DNA of 64,000 bases from Terrirubrum flagellatum (GTDB taxonomy: Bacteria > Pseudomonadota > Alphaproteobacteria > Rhizobiales > Beijerinckiaceae): positions 4,701,501 to 4,765,500 of the forward strand of contig NZ_CP091851.1 in the NCBI RefSeq assembly GCF_022059845.1, in the 5' to 3' direction. Position numbers and translations under genes: made by a program. Below the pieces are notes generated by a model, which did not search any database, was not told the origin of the DNA, and saw nothing but the letters and a program-made list of their open reading frames with translations. This document shows, piece by piece, positions 62,799 to 64,000 of this stretch. How positions within the stretch are numbered: the first letter of the stretch is position 1; the number at the start of each line of letters is the position of its first letter.

Positions 62799-63161
62799 AT
62801 GTCTGTGAAAATTCGTCTCGCGCGCGGCGGCGCCAAGAAGCGTCCGCACTATTCCATCGTCATCGCCGACAGCCACTATCCGCGCGACGGCCGTTTCATC
62901 GAGCGCATCGGCCGTTTCGATCCGATGAAGCCGAAGGATTCGCCGGAGCGCGTCGTGCTCGATCTGGAGAAGGCGAAGGAATGGCTGGCCAAGGGCGCGC
63001 AGCCGACTGATCGCGTGCTGCGTTTCCTCGACGCCGCCGGCATTCTGAAGCGCAAGCCGCGCAACAATCCGGAGAAGGCGAAGCCCGGCAAGAAGGCCGA
63101 AGAGCGCGCCGCCGCCAAGGCGAAGAAGGCCGAGGCTCCGGCCGAAACGCCGGCTGCGTAA
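62799..63161 (+). CDS. rpsP: 30S ribosomal protein S16
   Basis: 120 residues. [41 protein letters not shown] is a clear S16 start, followed by a Lys/Ala-rich tail (about 85-120, [24 protein letters not shown]) common in Hyphomicrobiales. Binds 16S rRNA in 30S assembly. AAGGAGATCATC before the ATG is a strong ribosome-binding site. Confidence 0.98.
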   Translation: MSVKIRLARGGAKKRPHYSIVIADSHYPRDGRFIERIGRFDPMKPKDSPERVVLDLEKAKEWLAKGAQPTDRVLRFLDAAGILKRKPRNNPEKAKPGKKAEERAAAKAKKAEAPAETPAA

Positions 63162-63173
63162 CACCGCTTCACT

Positions 63174-63252
63174 GTCATCCCCGGGCTTGACCCGGGGATC
63201 CAGAACTTCGGCGTCTCCGTTGCTGGATTGCCGGGTCAAGCCCGGCAATGAC
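63174..63252. repeat. GTCAT...ATGAC intergenic palindrome
   Basis: 79-bp near-perfect palindrome: GTCATCCCCGGGCTTGACCC and GGGTCAAGCCCGGCAATGAC flank a 30-base centre. It lies between rpsP and rimM, inside an operon that is normally continuous, so its RNA hairpin could process or dampen the message. Confidence 0.88.
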
Positions 63253-63284
63253 ATCGAGCATGAAGCGCGATCGCTGGAGCGGTG

Positions 63285-63809
63285 ATGGCGTCGGATAAAC
63301 TCATCCTTCTCGGCGAGTTCGGCCGCGCGCAAGGCGTGCGCGGCGAAGTCAGGATCAAATCCTACACCGACGATCCCCTCGCCATCGCGCGCTATCAGCC
63401 GCTCACCAGCGAAGACGGCGCGCGATCGTTCAAGATTATTTCCGCGCGCCCGCATCAGGGCGACATGATCGTCGCGCGCGTCGAGGGCGTGAATGATCGC
63501 AGCGCCGCCGAGGCGCTGACGCGCTTGAAGATTTTTGCGCCGCGCGGAGCGCTTGGCGCCGAGACGCTCGAAGAGGGCGAATATCTCCAGTCCGATCTCG
63601 TCGGGCTTGCTGTGCGACTTGCGGACGGACGCGATGTCGGCCGCATCGTCGGCATCGAGAATTACGGCGCAGGCGATCTGCTCGCGATCCAGATCGACGG
63701 ACGCAAGGAGCCGGCGCTGCTGCCGTTCAGCGATCGCTTCGCGCCCGTGATCGACATCGCCGGCGGCTCCATCACGATCGATCCGCCAGAGGGATGGGAC
63801 GAGGAATGA
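63285..63809 (+). CDS. rimM: 16S rRNA processing protein RimM
   Basis: 174 residues from ATG 63285 (GTG 63282 also possible). N-terminal barrel ILLGEFGRAQGVRGEVRIKSYTDDP, PRC-barrel second domain (GEYLQSDLVGLAVRLADGRDVGRIVGIENYGAGDLLAIQ) and C-terminal LLPFSDRFAPVIDIAGGSITIDPPEGW. Assists 30S head maturation with S19. Next in the usual rpsP-rimM-trmD order, but here a HAD gene follows. Confidence 0.97.
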   Translation: MASDKLILLGEFGRAQGVRGEVRIKSYTDDPLAIARYQPLTSEDGARSFKIISARPHQGDMIVARVEGVNDRSAAEALTRLKIFAPRGALGAETLEEGEYLQSDLVGLAVRLADGRDVGRIVGIENYGAGDLLAIQIDGRKEPALLPFSDRFAPVIDIAGGSITIDPPEGWDEE

Positions 63810-64000
63810 GTTTCCGCGCGCTGATCTTCGACATGGACGGCACGATCGTGGACAATATGCGCGTGCATAACGAGGCGTGGGGCGCCTGGTTCGCCGAGAA
63901 GGGATTGCCCTTCGATGAAGCGACGTTCTTCGCGAATACGGCGGGACGGCACAACCCCGAGATCATCGGCGCGCTTATTCCTGACAAGAGCGAAGCGGAA
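63806..64000 (+). CDS. HAD-family hydrolase (3' end cut)
   Basis: First 65 residues only; the gene runs off the window. ATG overlaps the RimM stop (ATGA). The HAD nucleophile motif FDMDGTIVDNMRVHNEAW is intact and resembles beta-phosphoglucomutase/phosphatase subfamily I with the cap domain beginning after it. Translational coupling with rimM suggests shared expression. Substrate unknown; trmD would be expected further on. Confidence 0.88.
   Translation, partial: MSFRALIFDMDGTIVDNMRVHNEAWGAWFAEKGLPFDEATFFANTAGRHNPEIIGALIPDKSEAE

Overview
The window is a GC-rich (roughly 65% by eye), densely packed piece of a chromosome from an alphaproteobacterium, most likely of the order Hyphomicrobiales (Rhizobiales). 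Supporting signs are an SOS box of the alphaproteobacterial GTTC-N7-GTTC type ahead of an imuA-imuB-dnaE2 cassette, a type II lumazine synthase under an FMN riboswitch, a CenR/OtpR-like regulator next to a cyclic-nucleotide-binding protein, adjacent dapF and mtaB, an ffh/rpsP/rimM block, and the short intergenic palindromes (GTCAT...ATGAC and CTAG-bounded types) common in this order. No prophage, insertion sequence, CRISPR array or rRNA operon is visible. I cannot fix the genus.

Layout. 1-9.7 kb: YggS (5' end cut by the window edge), an L,D-transpeptidase, a membrane protein, MgtE, a CenR-like regulator with a cNMP-binding partner, undecaprenyl-diphosphatase, an FAD dehydrogenase, then XthA, a 2'-5' RNA ligase-like protein and LolA. 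9.9-17.8 kb: transporters and acetyltransferases, a COG4280-like membrane pair, PhzF, FtsK and a serine hydrolase. 17.9-23.2 kb: FMN riboswitch with ribH, a metallo-beta-lactamase-fold hydrolase, a GNAT protein, a large secreted transglutaminase-like protein, then a 966-bp gene-free stretch with a strong promoter, a highly structured possible RNA, a palindrome and a terminator. 23.2-31.5 kb: tesB/glnK/amtB, a ubiquinone hydroxylase, a second L,D-transpeptidase, the cnoX/LON-domain/Trm112 group, a prolyl-tRNA editing protein and tRNA-Gly(GCC). 31.5-38.7 kb: a LysM protein of unknown role, a large secreted protein, an ABC exporter, a phosphatase and a glycosyltransferase. 38.7-45.4 kb: the SOS mutagenesis cassette and a vapBC pair whose toxin gene carries an in-frame stop. 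45.6-53.8 kb: Ppa, a TPR protein with nearly identical 48-residue repeats, aldehyde dehydrogenase, CitE-like lyase, DUF429 protein, Thr/Ser dehydratase and NUDIX. 53.8-64 kb: mtaB/dapF, a secreted GyrI-like protein, a ferritin-like protein, two metallo-beta-lactamase-fold enzymes, and the ffh-VOC-GNAT-rpsP-rimM-HAD run, cut at its 3' end.

How it works together. Envelope and cell-division functions dominate: peptidoglycan cross-linking, lipid-carrier recycling, lipoprotein trafficking, LPS-type glycosylation, FtsK and the CenR-like regulator. Nitrogen sensing (GlnK-AmtB behind a probable sigma-54 promoter), SOS mutagenesis (ImuA/ImuB/DnaE2), protein quality control (CnoX, LON-like domain) and translation/targeting (Ffh, S16, RimM) form other coherent modules. 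The least explained items are the structured RNA candidate at 22.57-22.89 kb, the stop-interrupted vapC, the CTAG-bounded element that sits at gene ends in one fixed orientation, and the TPR protein.
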